Origin: Henricia sp. BOLD:AAB3569
Lineage: Eukaryota; Echinodermata; Asteroidea; Spinulosida; Echinasteridae
Reading direction: 5' to 3'
DNA: 64,000 nucleotides
NCBI GenBank assembly: GCA_037783545.1
Contig: JBBELK010000328.1
Location: forward strand, 930,001 to 994,000
The notes below the pieces were generated by a model that was not told the origin of the DNA, ran no database searches, and saw only the letters and a list, made by a program, of their open reading frames with translations. Made by a program: the position numbers and the translations under genes. Shown one piece after another: positions 13,101 through 22,709 of this stretch (positions within the stretch are counted from its first letter, which is position 1; each line of letters starts with the position of its first letter).

Positions 13101-13317
13101 TCACAGAATTTGTCAGCAACTATGAAATAAATCATCACTACAATGCCAGTGAGATGATTGGGAAATTCATTACAAACTGTGATTATGTAATACAGACTGT
13201 TGAGAGTACATTGTGAAGATTTCAGAGGTACTTACCCGAGTAGAAAGGGCACAGAGCTGAATCCGCTGCGCATTTTCTCAACGTCACACAAAGCAGTATG
13301 AGAAAACCGAGATGCAT
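3747..13317 (-). CDS. Four-Ig-domain secreted or cell-surface protein gene, 3' end not found
   Basis: Five coding segments on the minus strand join in phase 1 throughout: signal exon 13236-13317, Ig B1 10887-11216, Ig A1 6686-7045, Ig B2 4789-5124, Ig A2 3747-4115. Each Ig exon is 330-369 bp, a multiple of three, bounded by AG and GT sites, the usual one-exon-per-domain layout of V/I-set immune-type genes. The two B exons share a W core, a terminal SYVC/KYVC strand and a VIG end. The two A exons share an AVFW-GEGI core and WCHIF. The order B-A-B-A implies duplication of a two-domain cassette. No transmembrane or tail exon was found, so whether the product is secreted or membrane-bound is unknown. 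It could be an immune-type or adhesion receptor. Confidence 0.75.
4789..5124 (-). CDS. Ig gene exon: V/I-type domain B2
   Basis: Phase 1-1 exon of 112 codons, acceptor TTATAG and donor ATAG|GTACAT. It contains VAVPCLEW, LLQWLKSDG and EYHAGSYVCVV, the expected Cys-Trp-Tyr-x-Cys pattern, with an N-glycosylation site (NLS). It ends in LRVIG, matching B1. Confidence 0.8.
5210..5715 (-). mobile_element. LINE 3' fragment (same family as 13.65-14.48 kb)
   Basis: The reverse complement of this stretch matches the 3' end of the LINE fragment at 14.03-14.48 kb: the last coding bases, the GGGGCCCCAATGG-like 3' UTR block and an AATAAATAAATA tail. It is 5'-truncated, as target-primed reverse transcription produces, and lies in the intron between Ig domains A1 and B2. 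Confidence 0.75.
5751..5901. mobile_element. Short MITE with imperfect terminal inverted repeats
   Basis: About 150 bp bounded by GCAGCGTCGTCAAGAGGG at the left and CTGGCGACGCCACTGC at the right, imperfect inverse complements, with a C-rich interior. No coding capacity. Resembles the common hAT-type CAGTGGCG MITEs. Confidence 0.4.
6041..6245 (+). mobile_element. SINE with tRNA-Leu-like head
   Basis: The head has a polymerase III A box (TGGCCGAGCGGTC) and B box (GGTTCGATTCC) at tRNA-like spacing. It continues into a body with CTTGAGCAAGGCACTCAACC and ends in an AAATAAATACAA tail. It is a tRNA-derived retroposon, not a tRNA gene, because the 3' half does not close an acceptor stem. Related copies are at 20.2 kb and, reversed, at 48.5-48.7 kb. 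Confidence 0.7.
6686..7045 (-). CDS. Ig gene exon: atypical domain A1
   Basis: Phase 1-1 exon of 120 codons, acceptor TTCCAG at 7047-7046 and donor GG|GTGAG after 6686. It has LPCPCMP (a CxC in the B-strand position), SAVFWSMGEGI, then RFWCHIFRGDENLENCY. There is no DxGxYxC motif; the second core Cys sits in WCHIF and an extra Cys follows in NCY. A1 clearly pairs with A2. Confidence 0.75.
8442..9285. repeat. Inverted duplication of a transposon-type coding segment
   Basis: Arms 8442-8707 and 9031-9285 are diverged inverse copies sharing blocks such as GGAAGAATCTGAAGGGAAGA. The minus-strand arm encodes a degraded CxxC plus GYHRSCYARFTDK pattern, typical of N-terminal domains of uncharacterised proteins spread by mobile elements in invertebrates. 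Both copies carry stops. It lies in the B1-A1 intron of the Ig gene. The wider 7.45-9.75 kb segment has opposed CAGACCC / GGATCCGCCTCTG-like ends and may be one element. Confidence 0.5.
10013..10207. repeat. Short inverted repeat pair
   Basis: GGCTATAAGCCAGGCACTCC (10015-10034) recurs in near-perfect inverse complement at 10186-10205, arms of about 25 bp around a 140-bp loop. Probably a MITE relic; no coding signal. Confidence 0.5.
10548..10753. repeat. Two tandem near-perfect 94-bp palindromes
   Basis: A palindrome centred on GTCGAC at 10601-10606 is repeated exactly one 94-bp period later, centred at 10695-10700. Arms contain GGGCTGTAAATAGCTCG and its complement, with only a few mismatches (for example TCGCTTTT against AAAATCGA). 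The whole 206-bp block is itself palindromic. It lies 134 bp downstream, in transcription, of Ig exon B1. Confidence 0.85.
10887..11216 (-). CDS. Ig gene exon: V/I-type domain B1
   Basis: Phase 1-1 exon of 110 codons between an ACAG acceptor and a G|GTGAGT donor. Core Cys in VPCPEF, Trp in GVIWYKV, and the canonical DEGKYVC strand-F motif preceded by a LLFKGV strand. N-x-S/T sites are present (NIS, NKS). It ends in VQVIG, like domain B2, its closest relative in the gene. Confidence 0.8.
11552..11672 (-). pseudogene. Ty3/Gypsy reverse transcriptase fragment
   Basis: The minus strand reads YRRLNDITRNDAY followed about 20 residues later by FTTLGLACG, matching the Gypsy RT signature (YRKLNDVTRKDAY and FSTLDLASGYW). 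Only about 40 residues survive. Flanking sequence to about 11.86 kb may belong to the same element but is not diagnostic. Located between the signal exon and B1. Confidence 0.6.
11673..13235. other. Ig gene first coding intron, no further gene seen
   Basis: The intron between the signal exon and domain B1 holds the Gypsy fragment and unassigned unique sequence. Small open frames at 12.1-12.4 kb show no family features. 11.49-11.52 kb carries a CACCTTCAGTTGGCA-type repeat also found at 43.5 and 52.6 kb. Confidence 0.4.
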
Positions 13318-13337
13318 GATTCCGCTTTGTTAAGGAA
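13236..13337 (-). CDS. Ig gene: start exon with signal peptide
   Basis: A polypyrimidine tract and CAG acceptor precede 20 bases of 5' UTR and an ATG at 13317. The peptide begins MHLGFLILLCVTLRKCAA, a classic signal peptide with a hydrophobic core, and continues for nine residues to a G|GTAAGT donor at 13236/13235 in phase 1. The acceptor upstream of the ATG implies a further 5' UTR exon to the right, beyond or within the transposon cluster at 13.5-19.6 kb. Confidence 0.75.
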
Positions 13338-13649
13338 CTGGAAAGAAAGACACATTTCCAACGAGATTTTAATTTGAAAATTAGGTAAATAATACTCTAC
13401 ATTTAAAGCGATAGAACATATTGATAAGTCTGGGGCAAATAGAAGCGTTGTAAAAAAAAAGGCTTTTTCAAAATGGCCGTTCCTTTAACCTGTTGGTGGT
13501 GGGGGAAAAAATCGCCTACTTTTGTTCGCAAAAAGTAAGTCCCCTTAAATAACTCCTCATAATTCCTTAAGTAGGAACTTGTTAAAGATGATAGTAAAGA
13601 ATATTTATGTGGTAGGTAACTGTTGTGTGAAAATTACAGTCATCCATTG

Positions 13650-14485
13650 TTGCACAGTATGGGGTGACCGTTACGCATCTCATAACACTGTCTTGAACAA
13701 ATGCCTCAAACGTGCAGCCAGAATAATACTGAAATGGGATTTTCTAACGCCATCAGCTGCCATGTTTAAAAAGCTCGACTGGCTTGCCTATCCAGAGAGA
13801 GTTAAATACAAGAAAGCTATATTTGTCTTTAAAAGCATCAATTCCTTGGCCCCGCAGTATATGCCAAGTCTATTTACACCTTACGTATATACAAACTCGA
13901 GAAACTCGTCAATCTGCCGAAAAGAGACTGAAAATTCCTTTTGCACGAAAGGGGTCTTACGCCTCGAGTTTTGCTGTAACTGGCGCCGCAATTTGGAACA
14001 GCCTTAGTGCACACCTTAGAAAATATGTCTTCTTTGAGCTCATTCAAATCGGCACTTCGCCAAACATACACATAATATTCACATGATCAACTTCAAGTGA
14101 GAAATGCTAATTTAAGGAGTCGTATGACTTGGTTGCCATAAAATTAAACTTAAATTTTTGAGCCGGAGGGGAATTTTCCCATTTTGTTTTTCTCTTAAAA
14201 AGGGTTTTTGCGGGTTTTTCGCCCTTCCCGTATAATTAGCGTAAATTGTTAGTGTCACGTGCATGTATAATAATTACTTGTGATGTTGTTCTTCTGTAAC
14301 CATTAGTTTTTTGATGTTGTAGTTGTTGTACAAATGTATCTTATTCCAGTTTGTTTGTGATTGTGAAGTTGTTCAATTTAGTATATTTGTTCTATGTGTG
14401 TTTGCAGGGCCCCAATGGAAACCAGTTTTTGTAAACTGTTTGGGCACACCCTGGGTAAATAAATGGAATAAATAAATAAATATAA
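13650..14485 (+). mobile_element. LINE 3' fragment (RT C-terminus and 3' UTR)
   Basis: About 140 codons of the C-terminal part of a non-LTR reverse transcriptase: LNKCLKRAARIILKWD, FKKLDWLAYPERVKYKKAI, FKSINSLAPQYMPSLFTP. This pattern is typical of the region after the RT domain in CR1/Jockey-type LINEs. A frameshift near 13.9-13.95 kb moves the remainder to another frame. A 3' UTR and (AATA)n tail end at about 14.48 kb. 5'-truncated, family shared with 5.21-5.72 kb. Confidence 0.75.
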
Positions 14486-14719
14486 ATCGCTAACTAAGCA
14501 CAAATTAAAGGAAAGTTACCCAATTTTAAAATTCACAAGAGTCGTTTCATTACTTCAGTTGATTGAGAAACAGTTAACTTAATGTTCAGTAATGTGTGTA
14601 TCCATCACGCTTGTCAAGGACCTCCTGACATCATCTTCTCATGATGTTGATGGGTCTATAGTCACCCGCTGCTGAGGATAACCATCCATTCTTCCTGCAA
14701 TAATCGTGACAAGTCATCC

Positions 14720-15110
14720 AGAATGCCGTCTGCATTGATACGCGCTTACACAGAACCCTATAAGCTGGTCCCAAAGATGCTCGACGGGATTCAGGTTAGG
14801 CGAATTTGCAGGCCACACCATTTTCTGGATTCCCTTCAGGCCACAAATGCGAGCCAGATCAACGGTAATTTGAATGCCCATCGATGTCAACGAAATTCTG
14901 CGTCCACATGTTGCACCATATGCTGCTGCCGATGGTAATGAATTTGTCTTAAGGGACGATAACGCCCATCCACACAGAGGAAGAAACGATTACTGCAGGA
15001 AGAATGGATGGCTATCCTGAGAAGCGGGTAACAAGACTCATCAACACCATGACAAGATGTCTGGAGGTCGTTGACAAGCGACTCTTGTGATTTTTGAAAT
15101 TGGGTCATTT
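14720..15110 (-). pseudogene. Tc1/mariner transposase remnants
   Basis: The minus strand encodes RFFLCVDGRYRPLRQ around 14.94-14.99 kb and WPANSPNLNPVEHLWDQL around 14.75-14.81 kb. The latter is the hallmark PDLNPIEHLWD block holding the last catalytic region of Tc1/mariner DDE enzymes. The first Asp of that block is Asn here. The two parts are in different frames with stops between. Confidence 0.7.
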
Positions 15111-15396
15111 TGTCTTTAATTTGTGCTCAGTCAGCTATGAACTAATGAATGACTGTAATTTTCACACAACCGTTACCTAACAACCACATAAATATTATTT
15201 ACTAGTCGTGATCTTTAAAAAGATCTTACTTAGGAAATTATCGAGGAGTTATTTAAGGGGGCACTTACTTTTTGTGTTGTGTTTAGTTCAATGGCGCACC
15301 GTAAAACTGCTCCCCCAATTTTTTCTTATTTTGTGTGTAAATACCGTCATCCCGCCAGCTTTAACCTCCGATAATTTCACCTATTCATTTCCTGTA

Positions 15397-16276
15397 ATGG
15401 CTGACAATCAACCGACAAAAAAATCGGCAAATACTCGAAGTAAAAGTTCCAAAAAAGATCACGTAAATCCGGCTACAGAAGGGTCCGATGCACAGAGCCC
15501 AAAACAAGATGGCGACGGCAGTAAGCCTGAGTGTACGTGTACGTGCGGCACCGATCTGAATACCGTAAACGACAAGTTGGACAATATCTTGGCTGCTATC
15601 AACAACGTGGAATCCAGGTTAACTGTCCTTGAGCAGCAATCGACAACTAATACATCCGACATTGCAGATATAAAAAGGTCAGTGACTTTTGCCCAAAATG
15701 AACACGACAAAGCCATCAAGCAAGTCACAAAAAAAAAACCAGTACAACCTTGACATACTGCGGTCCCTGGAGGATAAGATCGATGACCTACAAAACCGTA
15801 GTCGACGCAATAACATTGTAATCCAAGGAATTCCTGAGGGTTCAGAGTCCGGCCAATCATGTGAAGATTTCGTCCAGAAATTCGTCTCTGAACACATGAA
15901 GCTGGAAGGTGCTGAAGACATCGACATCGAGCGGGCACATCGCACTGGTCAGGTCTCACAGGACACAGACACTCGTCGTCGTCCACGGCCAATACACTGT
16001 CGACTCCTTCGCCACTACGACCGCCAATGTATTCTTAAGAACTCTGCTAAGCTCTTGAAGAATAACCCCTACAAGAATTATAAAGTTTTTATCAGCGATG
16101 ACGTCACACCTAAAATTAGAGCACAGAGGAAAGAGCTGCGGGAATCACATCTACGGCGGATACAGAGGGATGAACGGACCGAGTTCGCGTACATACCGTG
16201 GTCTGTGCCAGCACTGATCCGGTACAAGCTCCGTGATGGTCCGTTCCGGTCATATCGACAAGGGGGAGAAGCATGA
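15397..16276 (+). pseudogene. LINE ORF1 (coiled coil plus L1-type RRM), one frameshift
   Basis: The likely start is ATG 15397 (MADNQPTKKSANTRSK). There is a basic, Ser-rich N-terminus, a short CTCTCG cluster, then heptad-like Leu/Ile spacing (LDNILAAINNVESRLTVLEQ) indicating a trimerising coiled coil. The second part, in another frame, has SLEDKIDDLQNRSRRNN, then the L1-ORF1 RRM hallmark RRNNIVIQGIPEG, and an RAHR motif with a basic C-terminal domain. The register changes in the A run at about 15729-15738. A one-base slip explains it; programmed frameshifting is possible but unsupported. Confidence 0.8.
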
Positions 16277-16415
16277 TTAATTGTTTAAGGGCAAATTGTC
16301 ACGCTGCTCTCTTTTAATAATTAAGGTGTATCATACTATTCTTGTGTAATGTGTTTGTTTATATGTGTGTATGAAATAGAGTCAAGGCAAGGCACCATAC
16401 TAATTATCCACCTAT

Positions 16416-19329
16416 GTGTTCAGAATATCAAGATTTACCTTACAAATTGGTACCCTAAGGAAATTATTCTTCAAGTGTGTATGTGTAACTCATAATGAAT
16501 CATGTCACTACACAACCTCTTGTGAATATTATGACCAGAACAGTTTCCAGGAAGAGTTTACAGGTGACACAAACATTAAAATTTTACATATAAATGCCCG
16601 TAGTTTGCAGAAAAACATTTCTTCAATCACATCTAATATTGGCAATTTAAATGATTTTTCAATTATTGGTATTTCAGAAACCTGGCTTAAAGACATAACC
16701 GATCCCCTGGTTCAAATCCCAAATTATACACTTGAAGGTTCATGCAGACAGAACAGAAGAGGTGGTGGTGTAGCGATGTACATCAAGCATGGTTATAATT
16801 ACTTTATACGTCATGACTTGTGTCGAAATAATAATGATATCGAATCATTTTTCATTGAAATTACTAATGTTGGTCAAACTGGTGTTATTATGGGGGTCAT
16901 TTATAAACCACCCTCTACCCCTACAAATGATTTTATTGACCATTTCAATGACATTTTAGCTAGTACCACTGTAACGAATAAAAAGTGCTATGTCATGGGT
17001 GACTTTAACTTAGATTTGTTATCGGATGATAGTTCTGTCAATGATTTTGTTAATACTCTCTCATCCCATTCATTTTACCCTACTATCACTAAACCCACAA
17101 GAATCACGCTAAATAGTGCAACATTAATTGACAACATTTTTACCAATGTCTTTCGTGACCATGCAGCAGGTCTTCTTATGACCGACATAAGTGACCACTT
17201 ACCAGTTTTTGTAGTTACTAACTGGCAGGAGGGAAGATGTTCCTTTGATCACAAGTGTAAATCTAGAGATTTTTGTGAAAATAACATATGCCAGTTTATT
17301 AATGATCTAAATCAAATTAACTGGAGTTTCTTAATAGACCAAGAGGATGTACATGGAATTGTTGATATATTTTTGGAACATGTGTATACGCTTTATGAAA
17401 AAAAATTCCCGTTGAAGGAAACGTATGGTCGGTATAATAAGTATAAAAAGTTTTTGAAGAATCCAAATACGCAAAATAAGTCAACTTATACGGTATACAA
17501 GAATAAATTAACCAAGGTAATAAACAACTCAAAGAAAGATTATTTCACTCGTAAATTTAATGAAGAGGCTTCTCACATTAAAAACACATGGAAACTTATT
17601 AATTCCTTACTTAATAAGAATTTCCGTTCACCAAACCCATCTTATTTTAATTACAATGGAACAAAGATTGAAAGTAATAAAGAAATTGCTAATGCTTTTA
17701 ATGAATACTTTATTAACATTGGCTCAAAACTTGCTGATGACCTCCCATCATGCGACACAAGCTTTGACCAATTTTTACGCAATCATTGTTCAGACTCATT
17801 CTTTATGACTCCTGTAACTGAGGAAGAGGTCGTTGATATGCTTAATAAGATTCCCAGTGGCAAGGCGGCAGGTTATGATGGAATTAGTTCTTATATAGTT
17901 AAACAAGCAAAATATTCCCTCGCTCGACCATTATCTCAAATATTTAATAAGTCCTTGACAGCTGGAGTCTTTCCGAATGGTTTAAAAATAGGGAAAATCA
18001 CACCAGTGTTTAAAAGTGGCTGTAAGGCCCATTACTGTACTATCTACATTTTCTAAGGTGTTTCAAAAAATAATATATAGTAGATTAATTACTTTTATTG
18101 ACAAACATAAGATCCTAACAGATTCACAGTTCGGTTTCAGAAATAATCGGTCAACCGACCAAGCCACGTCATTTGTGACAAATAAATTATTGAATGCATT
18201 GGATAATAGGGACTTTACAATTGGTGTATTTCTCGATTTGTCAAAAGCATTTGATACTGTCAATCATGGTATTTTGATACGGAAATTAGAGCATTATGGA
18301 ATTCGTGGCATTGCCTTAGATTTATTTAAAAGCTATTTATCCAGCAGACAACAATTTGTCACATATAACGCGGAAATCTCTGACTATCGTACTGTCTCGT
18401 GTGGGGTTCCACAAGGCTCTGTAGTAGGCCCCTTGCTATTTTTGTTGTATATAAATGATATTTGTAACGTATCTGACATTATATCATTCTGTTTATTTGC
18501 AGATGATACAAGCTTATTGTATACACATAATAATATTGACATTGCAGTTCAAAATATTAATTATGAATTAACACGAATAGACTCCTGGCTCTTAGCGAAC
18601 AAACTTTGTATTAATGTGCAAAAAACAAATTACATTATCTTCTCAATGAAACAAAGAAAATTTACACAATCTTTTCCAGTTATGTTTAACGGAGTTGAAC
18701 TAAAGCGCGTCCAGAGTACTAAATTTGTGGATATTATTATTGATGAACATTTATCTTGGAAAAAACACATCCAACAGGTATTAAGTAAAGTATCAAAAAA
18801 TGTTGGTATCATGAATCGATTGAAGTTTTATCTACCAACTAGTGTACTATTATCATTGTATAATTCGTTGGTACTCCCTTATTTAAATTACTCCATTCTT
18901 ACATGGGGTGGTTCAGCTTCCAGCTGTGATAAACTACTTAAGATTCAAAAGAGAGCTGTTCGCATTATCTCTAAAGCAGGTTATAAAGATCATACAGCAC
19001 AGATGTTTGCAAATTTAAAAATACTCAGATTTAGTGAATTATATGACTTTAACTTGGGGAAGTTTATGTACAATTATAAGAACAATAATTTACCCCCTTG
19101 TTTCAATCCTTGTTTTATTTTAGCATCCGAAGTACATGCCTACAATACTCGTGGAGCCTCTCGGGATAATCTTTACATACACTTTAGTAGGACTTCTTTA
19201 CATAAAAATAACCTTGTACAGCGTGGTGTTCTATATTGGAATAATCTTACCCAGGCCTTAAAATCAGCCCCTTCTTCCAGAGTTTTTGCTAAAAATCTTA
19301 AAAGGGAACTTCTACATACTTATGCATAA
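16416..19329 (+). pseudogene. LINE ORF2 (AP endonuclease and reverse transcriptase), broken once
   Basis: The endonuclease domain shows HINARSLQKN, ISETWL, GGGVAMYI, GDFNLDLL and SDHLPV. RT motifs follow: PSGKAAGYDGIS, then FLDLSKAFDTVNH (catalytic Asp of motif A), VSCGVPQGSVVGPLLF (B), FADDTSLLY (C, catalytic DD) and IDEHLSWKKH (D), with a C-terminal RAVRII region. The frame stops at 18056. The rest is open in another frame from 18016. The break falls where the NYRPI motif should be: only RPITVL remains, so a small deletion removed part of this motif. Confidence 0.88.
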
Positions 19330-19617
19330 TTAATGTAGAATATTCTTACATTGGTGATGGTGCTGTGCCTTGACATCCGTTCATGAGGTCTGTTTTTGTC
19401 TTGTTATTCATATTTGTCTGTCCCAGGTCAGGGCACAAAAGCTAACGCTTCACCCAGTACCTAATGTTGTATTCTTTATAATGTACTCGTCATTGATATT
19501 AAGATGTTTTCTACAGTTTATTGTAGTAAATTATCTTTGTATTGTGTGAATTCAACATTGAAAAATAATAAATGAATTTAATTGAAGAAACGTATTCGTG
19601 TGTACTTAAACATACCT

Positions 19618-19755
19618 TTAATTAATGAACCAACACCTCCGCCTCCGCTCCGCCAATTCGTTGGCCGTTTGAGACACAACGTAGGACACAATGGATGCGC
19701 GGTCTTCCCACAGTTCCAAATCTGACTGTTTCGATGCGTCCAAGCTTTTAATTTT
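19618..19755 (-). CDS. Possible small coding exon, unrecognised
   Basis: On the minus strand a TTCGAG acceptor-like site at 19755 opens a 45-codon frame with normal protein composition (KSLDASKQSDLELWEDR, then VSYVVSQTANELAERRRR) ending in TAA, followed five bases later by a good AAAG|GTATGT donor. It could be the end of a gene lying to the right, with an intron in its 3' UTR, or a mobile-element relic. I do not recognise the family. Confidence 0.22.
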   Translation of the reverse strand, partial: KIKSLDASKQSDLELWEDRASIVSYVVSQTANELAERRRRCWFIN

Positions 19756-20886
19756 CTCGAATCAGGAAATGACAATAGATACAAACTTCAGACATTCAGG
19801 CAATATATCGGGCATTTCAAGTACACGGTAACACCTGTATTATACCACTGCGGTGCTTACATATGTACAGATGTAGCTCGTGTACATACTTCAATACAGT
19901 TTGCGTACATTTAACATATTCCTAGCCCCAACTTATTATGTATCTCGGACGATTCTAAAGTCCAGTACTATACGCCAGGTACACTCGACTTGATATCACC
20001 AGCTAAACAAATCAAAGTCCAAGATACACAGACGCATTCCATACATCATGTTCGGTGTTATGCGGAGATGCTAACATTTACGATTTAGGCGCAGTTTGTA
20101 CAATTGTTTCACTCAGCCAATGACGATCATTTAAGTTATACAATTTCCAGTCCAAGGCGGGTGCCCCGTTGCAATTTACTAATTTTCAAATTGCAATGTT
20201 GCCATCTCTGGTTATGGCCAAGTGGTTTAGTGCACCAAACTTAACTTCCTATGCTAGACTCTGGAATGTCGATTCGAATCCTGAGAACGAGAGAGTGTAA
20301 CACTTGTGCTCTTCAGCAAGGCACTTTACCATGCTTGTTTATAATAAGGGCAACTGCAACTTGGTTGTCTCGATTCGGACTAATTACATATTCCAGTTTC
20401 ATTTGTATCTTAAAGAGACCGGTAAATCCAGTCTTGTTTCGGTTATCGGTATGAGGGGTTCAGTTAGCCCTTACCTGTAGTGGGCCTTGTAATGGAGGAC
20501 TTGCATGCCCAATTTCATTAAAAGATACTGCATGTGTCCACCTTCATTGGAGAACTTAGCCTTGTGTGTTCAGTATGAACTGACCGTGACTCTGATTAGA
20601 GAAGTGGTGATCCAATACGGTCCATTAAAATATAAGGTATGTGCCACACTTATCCATGGGAAAAGAACCGAAAATTTCCAATCTCCATTTTTGTTGTGGA
20701 AGCAAAAAGGTTGGTGTAATTCACTGCACTGCTTTATGTAACCGGATAAATTACTTTATTAAACTTCCGTGGGTTTTTGAGGATATCCATACGGATTGAG
20801 AGCGCGAAATTTCAGAATGGTAATTAAAAAAATATGACAAATGATAATAGTATCAAAATCTAAACAAGCATGTCACGCTCTTTTAT
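19756..20886. other. Intergenic, one SINE copy, otherwise nothing identified
   Basis: No supported gene. A SINE-like segment is listed separately at 20.2 kb. The remainder is AT-rich unique sequence without splice-bounded open frames. Confidence 0.4.
20205..20345 (+). mobile_element. SINE copy, tRNA-Leu-like head, diverged
   Basis: TGGCCAAGTGGTTTAGTGC (A box region) and GTCGATTCGAATCC (B box) are followed by TGCTCTTCAGCAAGGCACTT, matching the SINE at 6.04 kb. It ends soon after, so it is truncated or decayed. Confidence 0.6.
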
Positions 20887-21800
20887 GGCCCGGTCACGCA
20901 TAGACGACGCACGGGGGGACGCACGGCCCGCGCATTAAACAATTGCAATTTTGGCCAGTGCGTTGTCGTTCGCTAGGTGTGCGTCATTATGCGTTACTCG
21001 TTCGTCGAGCGCGTTGGACCAACGTTATGCATTCGACGTCATTCGCTGTGTGCGTCAGGATTTTTTGTGCATGCACAAAAATGTGCGCGGAGCTCGACGC
21101 ATGAATATACACGTCAAAAGGACGCCAGACACGCGCAGAGCCCGCTAGACCAACGCCAGACATACGCGGAGCGCACGCTGTGTATTCGTTGTAAGTTCGG
21201 CGGCTGAGGTCTAGCGAACGCCTAGTGCACACCTAGCGCACACCTAGCGTGCTTCAAACGCATGCCCAGCGAACATGCGGCGAATATGAGCGTGCTGAAC
21301 GGGTCTCTAACGCACCCAACGTTCTTATTGCGTGTTCCTAGCGTATACCTGGCGTGTACGTAGCGTGTAGTCATAGGGTAAATAAGCGGGTCCCGCACCA
21401 CCTCCTCATCACTTCTCCTCGACCCTCATGAGTGATGACAGAGGTTCCTACTGATCGTGTCTAGAAGAACCATCTCAGAAGATGAAATACGATCACGTGA
21501 CCGCTGCCGTTCGCGGGCTGTGCGTTGAGCGCGCGGTGCATGCGCTGGCCATTCGTCCCACACGCTAGCAACACGTGATGTATTCGTTGGGGTTTTTGAC
21601 ACGTGCGCTCTGTATACGGTCTGTATGCGCTTTGTATGCGCCCAGTATTCGCGCAGCGCGTCAGCAACACGCTATGCATTCGGTGTCAGCTCGCTAGCCT
21701 CTCCCAAATCCTGACAAAGGTTGAGCGCACAACGATGCACTGATCATTTTTGCTGAATTTTCAGTGCGCGGGCCGTGCGTCGTCTATGTGTGACCGGGCC
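20887..21800. mobile_element. CpG-rich MITE, 914 bp, with about 28-bp TIRs
   Basis: The left end GGCCCGGTCACGCATAGACG is mirrored by CGTCTATGTGTGACCGGGCC at the right end. The TIR extends through ACGACGCACGG. The flanks share TTTA. The interior is packed with GCGT/ACGC motifs in degenerate short repeats, strikingly GC- and CpG-rich against the AT-rich surroundings. No coding frame; nonautonomous. Confidence 0.75.
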
Positions 21801-22109
21801 TTTAAGTACACAAAATAATGTAGGTCTGTGTAACCATGTTCATGGGATGCGATTTATTTATGTCTTATGCGTGTTCCTCTTGAACCTCGGCATGTCAGCC
21901 AAGAGTGTAAGTCAATATTGTTTCCCTTTGTTGGTCAAGTCACGATTCTCAGTGTTATATTAAGACATAAATAGCTTGTTTTCAACTGAACCGACATCAA
22001 CATTGTATTCAAATGAGCATTTTATCTAAATAGCAACTGCCAGAGTTCATTGGTGCTCATACACATGTACAATGTATTAACATAAATGGCATGTAGGATA
22101 GGATCACTT

Positions 22110-22330
22110 TGATTAATTAGTTATTTCCATGGTGTGCTCAAATAGTCAACTAAATCAGGTTTCCGTTGGGGACCTGAGAACATTCATAAAATGGGTAAAA
22201 CTATAAATTGAACACAATTATATTTTTTTTGTATTCGCCATTGTATACAAAGACAAACTAGAATACCCACACCTACAACAAAACACATAAACATCATCAA
22301 AATCGTCGACATGCTACGTACATTTTGAAA
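22110..22330 (-). mobile_element. Diverged LINE 3' end
   Basis: The reverse complement resembles the 3' UTR of the 5.2/14.4 kb LINE family (CCAACGGAAACCTGATTT, then a block matching the GGGCACACC region), with the A-rich end on the same side. Strongly diverged, hence older. Confidence 0.5.
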
Positions 22331-22469
22331 ACAGACGAAGATATACTATATAATACTTACTAGTGCTCATCTAGTGCTCATCTATGTGCCCCTCGGGACT
22401 GTAAGTGACCACAAGAGGGTCCTAAAACCGTCAGAAACCTTAATTTGGGAAAAACCGGATTAATTAAAA

Positions 22470-22709
22470 CTTCTATAAATTAGGAGTCCAAAAGTGTGAC
22501 ATTTAGTGTCCCCCGCTACACCTGATATGTGTTATTTTTCGTACAAAAATCATTAAAATGGCTTTCAAACCATTTTGTATGAATTGTACTTTATGTACTC
22601 ACTCTTTGAGATGGAAAGTATATTTTGAAGAATGTGTCCTGAATTTACAAAAACAAGATGTAAAATGTAACGGGGGACACCAACATTGGACCCCTGATTT
22701 ATAGAAAGA
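22470..22709. mobile_element. MITE with about 50-bp imperfect TIRs
   Basis: CTATAAATTAGGAGTCC and TAGTGTCCCCCGCTA at the left are mirrored by AACGGGGGACACCA and GGACCCCTGATTTATAG at the right. About 240 bp, no coding. Confidence 0.6.

Larger units (their letters stand above)
13528..15276. mobile_element. TIR DNA transposon relic (Tc1/mariner-like) with inserted LINE
   Basis: Long terminal inverted repeats: 13528-13650 matches the inverse complement of 15143-15276 (shared blocks AAAAAGTAAGT, CTTAAATAACTCCTC, TGTGTGAAAATTACAGTCAT). Inside, the minus strand carries Tc1/mariner transposase remnants (14.72-15.11 kb), and a LINE 3' fragment occupies 13.65-14.48 kb. The element is dead. Confidence 0.7.
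15277..19592 (+). mobile_element. Nearly full-length LINE (non-LTR retrotransposon)
   Basis: Two consecutive ORFs on the plus strand: an L1-ORF1-like RNA-binding protein, then an apurinic endonuclease plus reverse transcriptase, and an AATAATAAATGAATTTAA 3' tail. No RNase H domain is visible. The layout fits CR1/L2/Jockey-group LINEs carrying an L1-type ORF1; the exact clade needs a tree. Both ORFs carry one disabling lesion each but are otherwise open, so insertion was recent compared with the surrounding relics. The 5' end abuts or overlaps the right TIR of the Tc1-like relic. Confidence 0.85.
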
